Below are positions 10,860-21,687 of a stretch of 64,000 nucleotides of DNA, piece by piece; within the stretch, counting starts at the first letter, position 1; each line of letters opens with the position of its first letter. The notes under the pieces are model-generated. The model saw only the letters and a list, made by a program, of their open reading frames with translations. It made no database searches and was not told where the DNA came from. Made by a program: the position numbers and the translations under genes. The DNA is from Neobacillus drentensis (lineage in GTDB: Bacteria; Bacillota; Bacilli; Bacillales; Cytobacillaceae). The DNA lies in contig NZ_CP091110.1 of assembly GCF_021560175.1 (NCBI RefSeq), forward strand, positions 1,850,001-1,914,000, written 5' to 3'.

Positions 10860-11984
10860 ATGAGCAGCGAATTATTAGATGCTCTTACAATACTGGAAAG
10901 AGAGAAAGGCATTTCCAGGGATGTTTTAATGGATGCCATTGAAGCAGCACTAATTTCAGCATACCGCCGAAATTTCAATCAGGCCCAAAATGTCCGCATC
11001 GATTTAAATTTAGGAACAGGTTCTATGCGTGTTTTTGCACGGAAAGAGGTAGTAGATCAAGTTTTTGATCCGCGTCTGGAAATATCGATCGAAGATGCCC
11101 AGCGAATCAACCCAAATTATCAAGTTGAAGATGTTGTCGAAATGGAAGTAACACCTAAAGACTTCGGCAGGATTGCGGCACAAACAGCAAAACAAGTGGT
11201 TACCCAGCGTGTAAGAGAAGCAGAACGTGGAATTATTTATTCTGAATTTATCGACCGTGAAGAAGATATTATGACAGGTATCGTTCAGAGACTAGACTCA
11301 AAATTTATTTATGTCAGCCTCGGAAAAATAGAAGCATTACTACCCGTAAATGAACAAATGCCTAATGAACGATACAAACCGCACGATCGTATCAAAGTTT
11401 TTATAACAAAGGTAGAAAAAACGACCAAAGGACCACAGATATTTGTATCGCGTACGCATCCGGGCTTATTAAAACGATTATTCGAAATTGAAGTTCCGGA
11501 AATTTATGACGGTACAGTGGAAATTAAATCCGTTGCCCGTGAAGCAGGGGATCGCTCGAAAATTTCTGTGCATTCCGATAATCATGAGGTTGACCCGGTT
11601 GGATCTTGCGTTGGTCCAAAAGGAACCCGTGTTCAGGCTGTTGTCAATGAATTAAAGGGTGAAAAAATTGATATTGTAAAATGGTCTGATGACCCAGTGG
11701 TATTTGTGGCTAATTCATTAAGCCCATCTAAGGTGCTTGATGTTATGGTGAACGAAGCCGATAAAGCAACCACGGTTATAGTACCTGACTATCAACTTTC
11801 ACTAGCTATTGGGAAACGGGGACAAAATGCCCGCCTTGCTGCCAAATTAACCGGCTGGAAAATTGATATTAAATCAGAAACAGAAGCACGGGAATTAGGA
11901 ATTTATCCACGTGAGGAAACAATCAGACTATTCGACGATCAAGTCGAAAATGATTTTGATTTTGACGAAGAGTTAGATGATTAG
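10860..11984 (+). CDS. nusA: transcription termination/antitermination factor NusA
   Basis: Binds RNA polymerase and nascent RNA and modulates pausing, termination and antitermination. The 374 residues match the short Gram-positive form without the C-terminal acidic repeats of E. coli NusA. Visible are the N-terminal RNAP-binding domain ([19 protein letters not shown]), an S1 domain at about 135-200, and two KH domains ([32 protein letters not shown]). The acidic tail FDFDEELDD ends the protein. AGGGGGA precedes the start. Confidence 0.97.
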   Translation: MSSELLDALTILEREKGISRDVLMDAIEAALISAYRRNFNQAQNVRIDLNLGTGSMRVFARKEVVDQVFDPRLEISIEDAQRINPNYQVEDVVEMEVTPKDFGRIAAQTAKQVVTQRVREAERGIIYSEFIDREEDIMTGIVQRLDSKFIYVSLGKIEALLPVNEQMPNERYKPHDRIKVFITKVEKTTKGPQIFVSRTHPGLLKRLFEIEVPEIYDGTVEIKSVAREAGDRSKISVHSDNHEVDPVGSCVGPKGTRVQAVVNELKGEKIDIVKWSDDPVVFVANSLSPSKVLDVMVNEADKATTVIVPDYQLSLAIGKRGQNARLAAKLTGWKIDIKSETEARELGIYPREETIRLFDDQVENDFDFDEELDD

Positions 11985-12000
11985 GTGAGGTGAATGACGA

Positions 12001-12273
12001 GTGAACACTAGAAAAAAAGTTCCTATGCGCAAATGTGTGGCAACCGGTGAAATGAAACCGAAAAAAGAACTCGTTCGCATCGTTCGTTCAAAAGAAGGGG
12101 AAGTTTCAATCGATTTGACTGGAAAGAAATCCGGCCGTGGTGCATACCTTTCTTTGAACAAAGAAGCTGTATTGTTAGCCAAGAAAAAAAACACCTTATC
12201 TAATCACTTAGAGGTACCGATAAATGATTCGATCTATGAAGAACTACTTGAGTTAATAGAGAAGGAGAACTGA
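12001..12273 (+). CDS. ylxR: YlxR/RnpM RNA-binding protein (DUF448)
   Basis: Small basic nucleic-acid-binding protein of 90 residues. The family motif is intact: [21 protein letters not shown] near the start, and GRGAYLS with a hydrophobic patch later. B. subtilis YlxR has been reported to bind and modulate RNase P (renamed RnpM) and to affect gene expression; I take that function from family knowledge. GTG start; AGGTGAGG lies about ten bases upstream. It sits between nusA and ylxQ in the standard order. Confidence 0.94.
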   Translation: MNTRKKVPMRKCVATGEMKPKKELVRIVRSKEGEVSIDLTGKKSGRGAYLSLNKEAVLLAKKKNTLSNHLEVPINDSIYEELLELIEKEN

Positions 12274-12281
12274 CTATCCAA

Positions 12282-12584
12282 ATGAAGGACAATCAATGGA
12301 TGTCATTGCTTGGCTTAGCCAATCGAGCGCGTAAAATCATATCAGGTGAGGAACTTGCCCTTAAGGAAATTCGAAACAATAAGGCAAAACTCATTTTATT
12401 AGCCGCAGATGCATCTGCAAATACAACGAAAAAAATTACAGATAAATGTAATTCCTATCATGTGCCTTTAAAAATGGTGGAAGATCGTTATCTTCTTGGT
12501 CAGGCAATTGGCAAAGAAGCCCGCGTTGTTGTAGCTGTTTTGGATGGTGGATTTGCAAAGAAATTGGTAACGTTGCTCGATTAA
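12282..12584 (+). CDS. ylxQ: L7Ae/L30e-family RNA-binding protein YlxQ
   Basis: A 100-residue protein of the ribosomal L7Ae/L30e/Gadd45 fold: [16 protein letters not shown] at the N-terminus, [25 protein letters not shown] and the late [17 protein letters not shown] block, which is the kink-turn-binding surface in relatives. The exact RNA target in bacteria is not known from sequence. It lies eight bases after ylxR and 21 bases before infB. Confidence 0.93.
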   Translation: MKDNQWMSLLGLANRARKIISGEELALKEIRNNKAKLILLAADASANTTKKITDKCNSYHVPLKMVEDRYLLGQAIGKEARVVVAVLDGGFAKKLVTLLD

Positions 12585-12605
12585 ATCTAGCGGGGGTGAA
12601 ACAAA

Positions 12606-14924
12606 ATGAGTAAAATCCGTGTTTATGAATACGCAAAGAAACACAATATTTCAAGTAAAGAAATCATCAATAAATTAAAAGAAATGAATATAGAGGTATC
12701 CAATCATATGGCAACAATAGAAGATGCAGATGTAAAAAAGCTGGATGCCACATATAACAAAAAGGCAGAAGGTTCTACTTCCCAGCCCAAACAAAATAGT
12801 GGTCAGCAAAACCGTTCAAATAACCGTCCTGGAGGGCAGCAAAACCGCCAAAATTCAAGACCTGCGCAAACAGGTCAAAAACCTCAAGTACAGGCGAGAT
12901 CACCAAAAGCATTTGAAGAAGCTGCCGATAAAAATACAGCTCCTAGCAAGGTGAAAGTAGTCTCACCTCCTAAGAAGGTGGAAGGCAAAAAGCAAAACCA
13001 AGAAACTCAATCAAAAGAAAATAAAGTATTTAATAATGCTGATAAAGCTAAGGCTAGACCATATAATAATAACCAAAATCGCAATAATAGCCAAAATCGT
13101 AATAATAATAAAAAGAAAACTCACACCCCAGTTCAACATTCTCAGCCTGTTAAGAAAAAGGAAAAAGAGCTTCCAGCTAAAATTACCTTTACTGAATCTT
13201 TAACGGTTGGAGAATTAGCGAAAAAAATCTATCGTGAACCATCTGAAATCATTAAAAAGCTGTTTTTACTTGGTGTAATGGCAACCATCAATCAGGTGCT
13301 TGATAAAGATGCGATTGAATTAATTGCGGGTGAGTATGGCGTTGAAGTAGAAGAAGAAATTAAAATCGATACTACTGATTTAGAAGTATATTTCACAGAA
13401 GACGCTCCGGAAACCTTAGTGGAGAGACCTTCCGTTGTAACCATTATGGGTCACGTTGACCATGGTAAAACAACCTTACTTGATTCCATTCGGAATACAA
13501 AGGTAACAGAAGGCGAAGCTGGTGGAATTACCCAGCATATCGGTGCTTACCAAGTAGTTGAAAATGGTAAGAAAATTACCTTCCTAGATACTCCTGGACA
13601 CGCTGCCTTTACAACGATGCGTGCCCGTGGTGCTCAAATAACGGACATTACCATTCTTGTGGTAGCAGCCGATGACGGCGTAATGCCACAAACGGTTGAA
13701 GCGATTAACCATGCAAAAGCAGCAGAAGTACCAATTATTGTCGCTGTTAATAAAATGGATAAAGAAGCTGCCAATGTTGACCGTGTTATGCAGGAATTAA
13801 CTGAACATGGATTAGTATCAGAAGCATGGGGTGGGGATACTATCTTTGTACCACTTTCCGCAAAAACAGGAGAAGGTATCGACAACCTGCTTGAAATGAT
13901 TCTGCTTGTCGGCGAAGTTGAAGAATATAAAGCAAATCCTAACCGGAATGCAGTTGGAACAGTAATCGAAGCCCAATTAGATAAAGGACGCGGCTCTGTT
14001 GCAACATTATTAGTTCAAAATGGTACACTAAAAATAGGTGATCCAATTGTTGTTGGAAATACCTTTGGCCGTGTTCGTGCCATGGTTAATGATAAAGGAC
14101 GCCGTGTGAAAGAGGCAGGACCATCTACTCCTGTTGAAATCACAGGTTTGAATGATGTACCGCAAGCAGGGGATCGTTTCGTCGTACTTGAAGACGAAAA
14201 AACAGCTCGTCAAATTGGTGAAGCCCGTGCCCAAGTGGCATTAGCAGCCCATCGCGGTGAAAAGTCAATTGTCAGCTTGGATAATCTATTTGAGCAGTTG
14301 AAGCAAGGTGAAATGAAGGATCTAAACATTATTCTAAAAGCTGATGTTCAAGGATCCGCTGAAGCCGTAGCAGCTTCCCTGCAGAAAATTGAAGTGGAAG
14401 GCATTAATATTAAAATCATTCATAATGGTGTTGGTGCTATTAATGAATCAGATATTTCTCTTGCGGCTGCATCAAATGCGATCGTAATCGGTTTTAACGT
14501 TCGTCCGGATGTAAATGCAAAACGTGCGGCTGAAGCTGAAAAAGTGGATGTTCGTCTGCACCGGATTATTTATAAAGTAATTGAGGAAATTGAAGCAGCA
14601 ATGAAAGGAATGCTTGACCCTGAGTTCCAAGAAAAAATTATTGGTCAGGCTGAAATTCGTCAAACCTTTAAGGTATCAAAAGTTGGTACGATTGCTGGTT
14701 CTTATGTTACCGATGGTAAAATCACTCGTGACAGCGGAATCCGTTTAATCCGTAATGGTGTGGTCATCTTTGAAGGGCAAATTGATGCTTTGAAACGATT
14801 TAAAGACGACGCTAAAGAAGTTGCCCAAGGTTACGAATGTGGAATCACAATTAAAAACTTCAATGATGTTAAAGAAGGAGATATCATTGAGGCATATGTA
14901 ATGGAAGAAATTGAGCGTAAATGA
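12606..14924 (+). CDS. infB: translation initiation factor IF-2
   Basis: GTPase that brings fMet-tRNA to the 30S subunit and drives subunit joining. The 772 residues comprise an N-terminal IF2N helix domain ([21 protein letters not shown]), a long low-complexity linker rich in Gln, Asn and Lys (about 55-190), a second IF2N domain, then the G domain with GHVDHGKTT (about 281), DTPGH (about 326) and NKMDK (about 382), and domains II-IV. The linker is basic and Asn-rich, as expected in this family. The stop overlaps ylxP by four bases. Confidence 0.98.
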   Translation: MSKIRVYEYAKKHNISSKEIINKLKEMNIEVSNHMATIEDADVKKLDATYNKKAEGSTSQPKQNSGQQNRSNNRPGGQQNRQNSRPAQTGQKPQVQARSPKAFEEAADKNTAPSKVKVVSPPKKVEGKKQNQETQSKENKVFNNADKAKARPYNNNQNRNNSQNRNNNKKKTHTPVQHSQPVKKKEKELPAKITFTESLTVGELAKKIYREPSEIIKKLFLLGVMATINQVLDKDAIELIAGEYGVEVEEEIKIDTTDLEVYFTEDAPETLVERPSVVTIMGHVDHGKTTLLDSIRNTKVTEGEAGGITQHIGAYQVVENGKKITFLDTPGHAAFTTMRARGAQITDITILVVAADDGVMPQTVEAINHAKAAEVPIIVAVNKMDKEAANVDRVMQELTEHGLVSEAWGGDTIFVPLSAKTGEGIDNLLEMILLVGEVEEYKANPNRNAVGTVIEAQLDKGRGSVATLLVQNGTLKIGDPIVVGNTFGRVRAMVNDKGRRVKEAGPSTPVEITGLNDVPQAGDRFVVLEDEKTARQIGEARAQVALAAHRGEKSIVSLDNLFEQLKQGEMKDLNIILKADVQGSAEAVAASLQKIEVEGINIKIIHNGVGAINESDISLAAASNAIVIGFNVRPDVNAKRAAEAEKVDVRLHRIIYKVIEEIEAAMKGMLDPEFQEKIIGQAEIRQTFKVSKVGTIAGSYVTDGKITRDSGIRLIRNGVVIFEGQIDALKRFKDDAKEVAQGYECGITIKNFNDVKEGDIIEAYVMEEIERK

Positions 14925-15202
14925 TTGTTGGTGTAGCCGAATGTGAATGCATAATCTATAATGCCCATTCATTAAAAGAAAAACGGGCAGTGCTGCAACG
15001 GATTCTAACCCGGTTAAAACAGAGATTTAATGTATCTGTTGCAGAAGTAGATTATCAAGATACCTGGCAAAGAACAAAAATTGCTATTGCAGTCGTTACC
15101 TCCACGCGGGTAGCTACCGAGCAGGAATTGCAAAATGCATTCAAACTAATCGACTCATTTCCAGAAATAGAAAGAACGATCACCGAGATAGAATGGCTTT
15201 AA
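14921..15202 (+). CDS. ylxP: DUF503 protein YlxP
   Basis: A 93-residue protein of the DUF503 family with the typical start [38 protein letters not shown] and the ending TITEIEWL. Its function is not established; an association with ribosome assembly is suggested only by its constant position between infB and rbfA. The ATG overlaps the infB stop (ATGA), so translation is coupled. Confidence 0.92.
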   Translation: MIVGVAECECIIYNAHSLKEKRAVLQRILTRLKQRFNVSVAEVDYQDTWQRTKIAIAVVTSTRVATEQELQNAFKLIDSFPEIERTITEIEWL

Positions 15203-15219
15203 GTTAAGAGGTGAATGCA

Positions 15220-15594
15220 ATGAGCCACAGAGCAAATCGTGTTGGAGAACAAATGAAAAAAGAACTTAGTGACATTATCGGCCGCAAAATTAAAGATCCG
15301 CGGATCGGTTTTGTGACAGTTACAGATGTTCAAGTTACAGGAGATCTTCAACAAGCTAAAGTATTTATATCCGTTTTAGGTGATGACGAGCAAAAGGAGA
15401 ATACATTAAAAGGCCTAGCTAAAGCAAAAGGGTTTATCCGAACCGAAATAGGCCACCGTATTCGCCTTCGTAAAACACCTGAAATCATCTTTGAATGGGA
15501 CGAATCAATCGATTACGGAAATCGAATTGAAACCCTTCTACACCAATTGCATACGGACGATGATAAACCGTATGAAAAGCACGAAGAAGAATAG
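15220..15594 (+). CDS. rbfA: ribosome-binding factor A
   Basis: KH-type factor that matures the 16S rRNA 5' end in 30S assembly. The 124 residues show [38 protein letters not shown], the [21 protein letters not shown] block and [15 protein letters not shown] prefer ATG at 15220 over GTG at 15211, because AAGAGGTGA overlaps the GTG and is correctly spaced for the ATG. A strong terminator follows immediately. Confidence 0.96.
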   Translation: MSHRANRVGEQMKKELSDIIGRKIKDPRIGFVTVTDVQVTGDLQQAKVFISVLGDDEQKENTLKGLAKAKGFIRTEIGHRIRLRKTPEIIFEWDESIDYGNRIETLLHQLHTDDDKPYEKHEEE

Positions 15595-15595
15595 A

Positions 15596-15625
15596 GGATA
15601 GACATCATGTCTATCCCTTTTTTTA
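15596..15625 (+). terminator. terminator after rbfA
   Basis: GGATAGAC and GTCTATCC form a perfect 8-bp stem with a 5-base loop followed by CTTTTTTT. It separates rbfA from truB. Confidence 0.9.
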
Positions 15626-15676
15626 ATGGTTCGTTAAAAATAGTAGATAATCATATGGAAAGAAAGGAGAAGTTAA

Positions 15677-16594
15677 ATGGAAGGAATACTGCCATTATAT
15701 AAGCCCGCCGGATTAACATCCCATGATTGTGTTTTTAGGCTTCGGAAAATATTAAAAACAAAAAAAGTGGGTCATACCGGTACATTAGATCCAGACGTAA
15801 CGGGTGTCCTGCCAATTTGTATTGGCAAAGCCACAAAGGTAGCGGAATACATAACAGATGCTGGCAAAGCCTACTTAGGGGAAGTAACAATTGGATTCTC
15901 CACGACAACGGAAGATTCTTCTGGTGAGGTAGTCGAACGTAAAGCAGTTAATCGCGTGATTACAAGGGAAGAAATTCTACAGGTCCAGCAATCGTTGACA
16001 GGGGAGATTGAACAAACACCGCCCATGTATTCTGCCGTTAAGGTAGGAGGTGTCCGACTTTACGAATATGCCCGCAAAGGGGTAGAAGTGGAACGGCCAA
16101 CAAGAGTGGTATCCATTTACTCGATTGATTTACTTGATGAACGAGAGCAATTTGAGGGAGAAACAATTTCATTTCGTTTTCAGGTTCGTTGCAGCAAAGG
16201 GACCTATATCCGTACGTTAGCTGTGATGATGGGGGAGATTCTTGGTTTTCCTGCTCATATGTCCTATTTACAAAGAATTCAATCAGCCAGCTTTCATTTG
16301 GAGGATTGTTTAAGCTTTGAAGACGTTGAAAAGTGTATGGAAGAGGGGACGATTTCGAACGTTTTAAGGCCGTTAGAAACGGCACTCTCTCATTTGCCGA
16401 AATTTCGTATTAATGATAAAGTAGCAGAGAAAGTGAAAAATGGTGCACTGTTACAAATACCAGATCATTTAAAAACAATTAACGGACCAATTATCGCTGA
16501 AACAGACGATGGAACGGCACTAGCTATATATGCTAAGCATCCTAGCAAGCCGGATCTCCTCAAACCCGTTAAGGTTTTACGAAACGATCGTTAA
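15677..16594 (+). CDS. truB: tRNA pseudouridine(55) synthase
   Basis: Converts U55 in the T-loop of tRNAs to pseudouridine. The 305 residues carry the catalytic GTLDPDVTGVLPICIG motif (Asp38), the KVGGVRLYEYARKG motif and the RCSKGTYIRTLA motif. AAGAAAGGAG is upstream. The gene has its own unit after the rbfA terminator and is followed 33 bases later by ribF, the usual Bacillus arrangement. Confidence 0.96.
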   Translation: MEGILPLYKPAGLTSHDCVFRLRKILKTKKVGHTGTLDPDVTGVLPICIGKATKVAEYITDAGKAYLGEVTIGFSTTTEDSSGEVVERKAVNRVITREEILQVQQSLTGEIEQTPPMYSAVKVGGVRLYEYARKGVEVERPTRVVSIYSIDLLDEREQFEGETISFRFQVRCSKGTYIRTLAVMMGEILGFPAHMSYLQRIQSASFHLEDCLSFEDVEKCMEEGTISNVLRPLETALSHLPKFRINDKVAEKVKNGALLQIPDHLKTINGPIIAETDDGTALAIYAKHPSKPDLLKPVKVLRNDR

Positions 16595-16627
16595 TAATAA
16601 GGTGCGAAATAGAAAAGGTGAGTTTCA

Positions 16628-17581
16628 TTGGAAGTAATCCGGCTTAGTTACCCGATTAATATTGATAATTCAGAGTTCCCTTCTTTAGCTATGGCTTTAG
16701 GTTATTTTGACGGTGTCCACCTCGGACATCAACAAGTAATTCTTGAGGCAAAAAGGCAGGCGGAAGAAAAAGCTCTATCTAGTGCTGTTATGACGTTCGA
16801 CCCTCACCCATCCGTTGTATTAGGGAAGAATACACAGCATGTTCACTATATTACCCCCTTATCTGAAAAGGTGACAATCATTGAAGAGTTGGGGATAGAT
16901 TATTTATTTATTATTGAGTTTACCCCAGAATTTGCCTCTCTTTTACCACAAGAATTTATTGACCAATATGTGATTGGTTTAAATGTAAAACACGTTGTGG
17001 CGGGTTTTGACTTCACCTATGGCAGAATGGGGAAAGGAACGATGGAGACCTTGCCCTTTCACTCACGAGATCAATTTAGTTATACGGTTGTTCCGGAATA
17101 TGTGCAAGGGAATGAAAAGGTAAGTTCCACAAGAATCCGCCGTCTGCTCAAGAAAGGTGAAACGATGGAGCTTCCGATTCTACTCGGTCGCTACTATACG
17201 ACAACAGGAATTGTCGTCCACGGGGATAAACGCGGGCGAACAATCGGTTTTCCTACAGCCAATGTAGATCTTTATGATGAATATATCATTCCGCCAACTG
17301 GTGTTTATGCCGTTAGATTTAAGGTTGCTAAGCACTGGTTTGATGGAGTATGTAATGTTGGCTATAAACCTACCTTTAACAAAGAATCATTAAAACTTTC
17401 TGTAGAAGTTCACTTGTTTGATTATAATGAGGATATCTATGGCAATGAGGTAGTAATTGAATGGCATCTTTATCTTCGTAAAGAACAGAAATTTTCTGGT
17501 ATCGACGAACTTGTTGCCCAGATTGAAAAAGATAAACAAAACGCACTTGCTTATTTTGAAAAAAATCGACATTCTTTCTAG
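16628..17581 (+). CDS. ribF: bifunctional riboflavin kinase/FMN adenylyltransferase
   Basis: Makes FMN from riboflavin and then FAD. The 317 residues include an N-terminal nucleotidyltransferase domain (LGYFDGVHLGHQQV, about 24-37; SSTRIRRLL about 175) and a C-terminal flavokinase domain with GDKRGRTIGFPTANV and TGVYAV. Start TTG at 16628 with AAAAGGTGAG six to seven bases upstream. No FMN riboswitch is visible before it, as expected for ribF rather than the rib biosynthesis operon. Confidence 0.95.
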   Translation: MEVIRLSYPINIDNSEFPSLAMALGYFDGVHLGHQQVILEAKRQAEEKALSSAVMTFDPHPSVVLGKNTQHVHYITPLSEKVTIIEELGIDYLFIIEFTPEFASLLPQEFIDQYVIGLNVKHVVAGFDFTYGRMGKGTMETLPFHSRDQFSYTVVPEYVQGNEKVSSTRIRRLLKKGETMELPILLGRYYTTTGIVVHGDKRGRTIGFPTANVDLYDEYIIPPTGVYAVRFKVAKHWFDGVCNVGYKPTFNKESLKLSVEVHLFDYNEDIYGNEVVIEWHLYLRKEQKFSGIDELVAQIEKDKQNALAYFEKNRHSF

Positions 17582-17628
17582 CTTCATAGCAAAAAGAAGG
17601 ATTTCTTACAATATGTTCAGGTTTTAAC

Positions 17629-17657
17629 TTGCATTTTGCTGTAAAACCCTGTATTCT
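17629..17657 (+). promoter_or_regulatory. promoter candidate for rpsO
   Basis: TTGCAT (17629-17634), a 17-base spacer and TATTCT (17652-17657), about 95 bases upstream of the rpsO start. The -35 is the same hexamer as at the rimP promoter. Confidence 0.4.
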
Positions 17658-17663
17658 TAAATA

Positions 17664-18021
<358 letters not shown>

Positions 18022-18028
18022 TTAACAG

Positions 18029-18053
18029 AAGCGGGATTTTTCCCGCTTTTTTG
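18029..18053 (+). terminator. terminator after rpsO
   Basis: AAGCGGGA and TCCCGCTT stem with a TTTT loop, followed by TTTT. Confidence 0.85.
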
Positions 18054-18244
18054 TTAGCAAAAAAACATTTTTTTTATACATAATTTTAAGTCTAAGCTTT
18101 TCTGTGCATACTATTAATAATTTGGTTTAAACAATAAGCTTTAAAGGCTTTTTTTATATGAGTTAGAATTAGTTTGATGATTAACCGAGAGGGTTTTTCT
18201 TTCGTATCATCCTTCTAAGGATTTAGTTAGAGAGGGGTAAAAAT

Positions 18245-20362
18245 ATGGAACAAATAAAACATGAATATTCTATGGATTGGGCCGGCCGAAAATTAACGGT
18301 TGAAATTGGCCAATTAGCGAAGCAAGCAAACGGTGCAGTGTTAGTCCGTTATGGAGATACAGCCGTATTAAGTACTGCTACTGCATCAAAAGAGCCAAAA
18401 AACCTCGACTTTTTTCCATTAACGGTTAACTACGAAGAACGTCTATATGCGGTTGGTAAAATCCCTGGCGGTTTTATTAAACGGGAAGGACGACCAAGTG
18501 AGAAGGCCATTTTAGCAAGCCGTTTGATTGACCGTCCGATTCGTCCGCTTTTTGCTGACGGGTTCCGAAATGATGTACAAGTTATCAGCATTGTCATGAG
18601 CGTTGATCAAGATTGCTCAACGGAAATGGCTGCTATGTTTGGCTCTTCGTTGGCACTTAGTACATCTGATATCCCTTTTGAGGGGCCAATTGCGGGTGTT
18701 GTAGTTGGACGTGTAAATAATGAATTCGTCATTAATCCAACAGTTGAGCAGGCGGAAAAAAGTGATATTCACTTAACGGTTGCCGGCACAAAAGATGCGA
18801 TTAACATGGTTGAAGCAGGGGCTTTGGAAGTACCTGAAGAAATCATGCTTGAAGCTATCATGTTTGGTCATGATGAAATCAAGCGTTTAATTGAGTTCCA
18901 AGAAAAAATTGTCGCCGAAATTGGGAAAGAAAAACGACAAATTAACTTATATGAAATCGATCAAGAACTTGAAGCTGAGGTTCGAGAAATTTGCGAAGCT
19001 GACATGGTAAAAGCGATCCAGGTTCAAGAAAAGCATGCTCGTGAAGATGCCATTAAAGAGGTTAAAAACCAAGTTATTGCCAGATACGAAGAACAAGAAG
19101 CTACCGATGAAGATATGAAGCAAGTAAAGCAAATCTTGGACAAGATTGTTAAGGGTGAAGTCCGCCGGTTAATTACGGTTGAAAAGGTACGTCCTGATGG
19201 CCGTAAAATAGATGAAATTCGCCCATTGTCCTCCCAGGTAAGTATATTACCTCGGACACACGGTTCCGGTTTATTTACTCGTGGACAGACTCAAGCATTA
19301 AGTATTTGTACCCTTGGGGCAATGGGAGATGTTCAAATCCTTGATGGTTTAGGAATTGAAGAGGAAAAACGGTTTATGCACCACTATAACTTCCCATCCT
19401 TTAGTGTAGGGGAAACAGGTCCGATCCGTGGTCCAGGCCGTCGTGAAATTGGACACGGTGCACTTGGAGAACGTGCCCTTGAACCAGTGATTCCGTCTGA
19501 AAAAGATTTCCCATATACAATCCGTCTTGTTTCTGAAGTACTTGAATCCAATGGTTCCACATCACAGGCTAGTATTTGTGCAAGTACACTAGCGATGATG
19601 GATGCTGGTGTTCCGATCAAGGCTCCAGTTGCGGGGATTGCGATGGGACTAGTTAAATCAGGTGAGCATTATACGGTTTTATCTGATATTCAAGGTATGG
19701 AAGACCATCTTGGGGACATGGACTTTAAGGTTGCTGGAACAGCAAAGGGTGTTACAGCTCTTCAGATGGATATTAAAATTGAAGGTCTTTCTCGTGAAAT
19801 TTTAGAAGAGGCCTTGCAACAAGCAAAAGTGGGCAGAATGCATATATTAGATTCCATGCTTGCAACGATTACGGAACCGAGAACAGAGCTATCGCAATTT
19901 GCTCCAAAAATCTTAACGATGACCATCAATCCAGATAAGATTCGTGATGTAATTGGACCAAGCGGTAAACAAATCAATAAGATTATCGAAGAAACCGGCG
20001 TTAAGATCGATATCGAACAAGATGGTACAGTCTTTATTGCCTCTACTAATCAAGAAATGAACCAAAAGGCGAAGAAAATCATAGAAGATATCGTCCGTGA
20101 AGTTCAAGTAGGCGAAATGTACCTTGGTAAGGTTAAGCGGATCGAAAAGTTTGGTGCCTTCGTTGAAATCTTCGCTGGAAAAGACGGTCTTGTTCATATT
20201 TCTGAACTTGCTGAAGAGCGTGTAGGAAAAGTGGAAGATGTCGTGAAAATTGGCGATGAACTTTTGGTAAAGGTAACGGAAATTGACAAGCAAGGCCGGG
20301 TAAACCTGTCTCGTAAAGCAGTTTTAAAAGAACAGCGTGAAAAGGCCGAAGAAAAACAGTAA
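18245..20362 (+). CDS. pnp: polynucleotide phosphorylase
   Basis: Trimeric 3'-5' phosphorolytic exoribonuclease, a main mRNA decay enzyme. The 705 residues show two RNase PH domains (the second with [18 protein letters not shown] and [15 protein letters not shown]), an alpha-helical linker between them, a KH domain ([17 protein letters not shown]) and a C-terminal S1 domain ([20 protein letters not shown]). GAGAGGGG lies before the ATG, and a terminator follows. Within this window the decay enzymes pnp, rnjB and rny lie within about 33 kb of one another. Confidence 0.98.
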   Translation: MEQIKHEYSMDWAGRKLTVEIGQLAKQANGAVLVRYGDTAVLSTATASKEPKNLDFFPLTVNYEERLYAVGKIPGGFIKREGRPSEKAILASRLIDRPIRPLFADGFRNDVQVISIVMSVDQDCSTEMAAMFGSSLALSTSDIPFEGPIAGVVVGRVNNEFVINPTVEQAEKSDIHLTVAGTKDAINMVEAGALEVPEEIMLEAIMFGHDEIKRLIEFQEKIVAEIGKEKRQINLYEIDQELEAEVREICEADMVKAIQVQEKHAREDAIKEVKNQVIARYEEQEATDEDMKQVKQILDKIVKGEVRRLITVEKVRPDGRKIDEIRPLSSQVSILPRTHGSGLFTRGQTQALSICTLGAMGDVQILDGLGIEEEKRFMHHYNFPSFSVGETGPIRGPGRREIGHGALGERALEPVIPSEKDFPYTIRLVSEVLESNGSTSQASICASTLAMMDAGVPIKAPVAGIAMGLVKSGEHYTVLSDIQGMEDHLGDMDFKVAGTAKGVTALQMDIKIEGLSREILEEALQQAKVGRMHILDSMLATITEPRTELSQFAPKILTMTINPDKIRDVIGPSGKQINKIIEETGVKIDIEQDGTVFIASTNQEMNQKAKKIIEDIVREVQVGEMYLGKVKRIEKFGAFVEIFAGKDGLVHISELAEERVGKVEDVVKIGDELLVKVTEIDKQGRVNLSRKAVLKEQREKAEEKQ

Positions 20363-20385
20363 TTTTGAAGTCATAGTAAAAGGAA

Positions 20386-20419
20386 AAAGTCAGGGAATCG
20401 GGAATCCCTGGCTTTTTTT
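20386..20419 (+). terminator. terminator after pnp
   Basis: AGTCAGGGA pairs with TCCCTGGCT (one G-U), followed by TTTTTTT. Confidence 0.85.
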
Positions 20420-20499
20420 ATGCAAACCGGTTTAGATTTCTATTGTTCGTTCTACCTTGTCCTCTTTAGACATAATCTTTAAGGAAGGGGGAATGGTAG

Positions 20500-21450
20500 A
20501 TGAAAAGGGCTGGAATTTTAATTGTCATTTGTTTAGCAGCTTGGTTTTCCGTCAACAATCCTATTGTTGAAGACTATATAGCATCGTTAACAGAATCTGC
20601 ACTTCCGGTCGTGAAGCAGACAGATCCTCTGTATCAAAAAATAGTAAAAAATGCACATACATATGAAGTCCCGCCTTCCGATGCAAAGATTGATCCTGTT
20701 TGGAAGGCCATTCCTGGATATAATGGAATGAAAGTAGATATTGCAGCTTCCTATAAAAAGATGAAGGAAAAAGGCGAATTTGATGAGCAAAAGCTTGTAT
20801 TCGTCCAAACAAAACCAAAGGTACATCTAGAAAATTTGCCTCCCACTCCCATTTATAAAGGCCATCCTGATAAACCAATGGTTTCTTTTATTATAAATGT
20901 AGCATGGGGAAATGAATATTTATCCGATATGCTTGCAACATTAAAAAGGCATAACGTGTCGGCCACGTTTTTTCTTGAAGGGAACTGGACAAAAAAAAAT
21001 CCTGAACTCGCCAAAATGATTGTTAGTGCTGGTCATGAGGTAGGAAATCATTCCTATTCACATCCAGATATGAGCAAGCTCACCGCCGCGAAGGCAAAAG
21101 AACAAATGATCAAAACAAATGAAATTATTGAAGCCGCAACAGGTGAAAAAAGTGTATGGTTTGCCCCGCCAAGCGGGAGCTACCGTGATGAAACGGTTAA
21201 AATTGCTCATGATTTAAACATGAAGACAGTGATGTGGACGGTTGACACAGTTGATTGGCGAAAGCCGTCTCCTGACGTTTTGATTAATCGAGTTATCTCT
21301 AAAATTGACAAAGGCTCAATGGTTCTTATGCACCCTACTGAAGCGACAGCAAAATCTCTAGATCGGTTAATTACGTTAATTGAAAAAAAGAATTTGCACA
21401 TAGGTACGGTTAGTGAATTAATGGATGAGGAAAGAATAATAAATAATTAA
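20500..21450 (+). CDS. ylxY: polysaccharide deacetylase-fold protein YlxY
   Basis: A 316-residue NodB-homology protein with an N-terminal hydrophobic signal/anchor (about residues 4-18), so outside the membrane. The fold is clear: ATFFLEGNW, GHEVGNHSYSHP (His184 and His188 of the metal site) and APPSGSYRDE. In active deacetylases motif 1 is TFDDG; here the position reads IINVAWGNE (about 131-139), without the catalytic and metal-binding Asp pair. B. subtilis YlxY, as I recall it, shares this change. A non-enzymatic or altered role in the sporulation/cell-wall setting is possible. GGAAGGGGG precedes the ATG. Confidence 0.88.
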   Translation: MKRAGILIVICLAAWFSVNNPIVEDYIASLTESALPVVKQTDPLYQKIVKNAHTYEVPPSDAKIDPVWKAIPGYNGMKVDIAASYKKMKEKGEFDEQKLVFVQTKPKVHLENLPPTPIYKGHPDKPMVSFIINVAWGNEYLSDMLATLKRHNVSATFFLEGNWTKKNPELAKMIVSAGHEVGNHSYSHPDMSKLTAAKAKEQMIKTNEIIEAATGEKSVWFAPPSGSYRDETVKIAHDLNMKTVMWTVDTVDWRKPSPDVLINRVISKIDKGSMVLMHPTEATAKSLDRLITLIEKKNLHIGTVSELMDEERIINN

Positions 21451-21597
21451 GGCAAATTATCTCAGAAATTGGAGAAAATACATTTAAGTAAGTATAATAA
21501 ATAATTGGAGTAGTAGCGTATGCATTTTAATCCTACTAAACATGAATAAGAAGACAACAGCTTTTGAAAACTTAGAGGAAGATATTCTATAGGCGGG

Positions 21598-21655
21598 GGG
21601 CAGCTGCCTGTAAAAGTCCGATTAGTTTAGGCAGTGGGGCATCCCCTTGCTGTTT
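21598..21655 (+). other. GC-rich leader with two competing stems before mlpA
   Basis: Between ylxY and mlpA, CTGCCT (21604-21609) can pair with AGGCAG (21629-21634), while the same GCAG can instead join GCAGTGGGG-CAT-CCCCTTGC. The two stems exclude each other. The stretch is much more GC-rich than its surroundings. No known riboswitch class is recognised. Confidence 0.3.
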
Positions 21656-21687
21656 GAAGGTTTCGCTGTATAGACAGGAGGAAGTCA

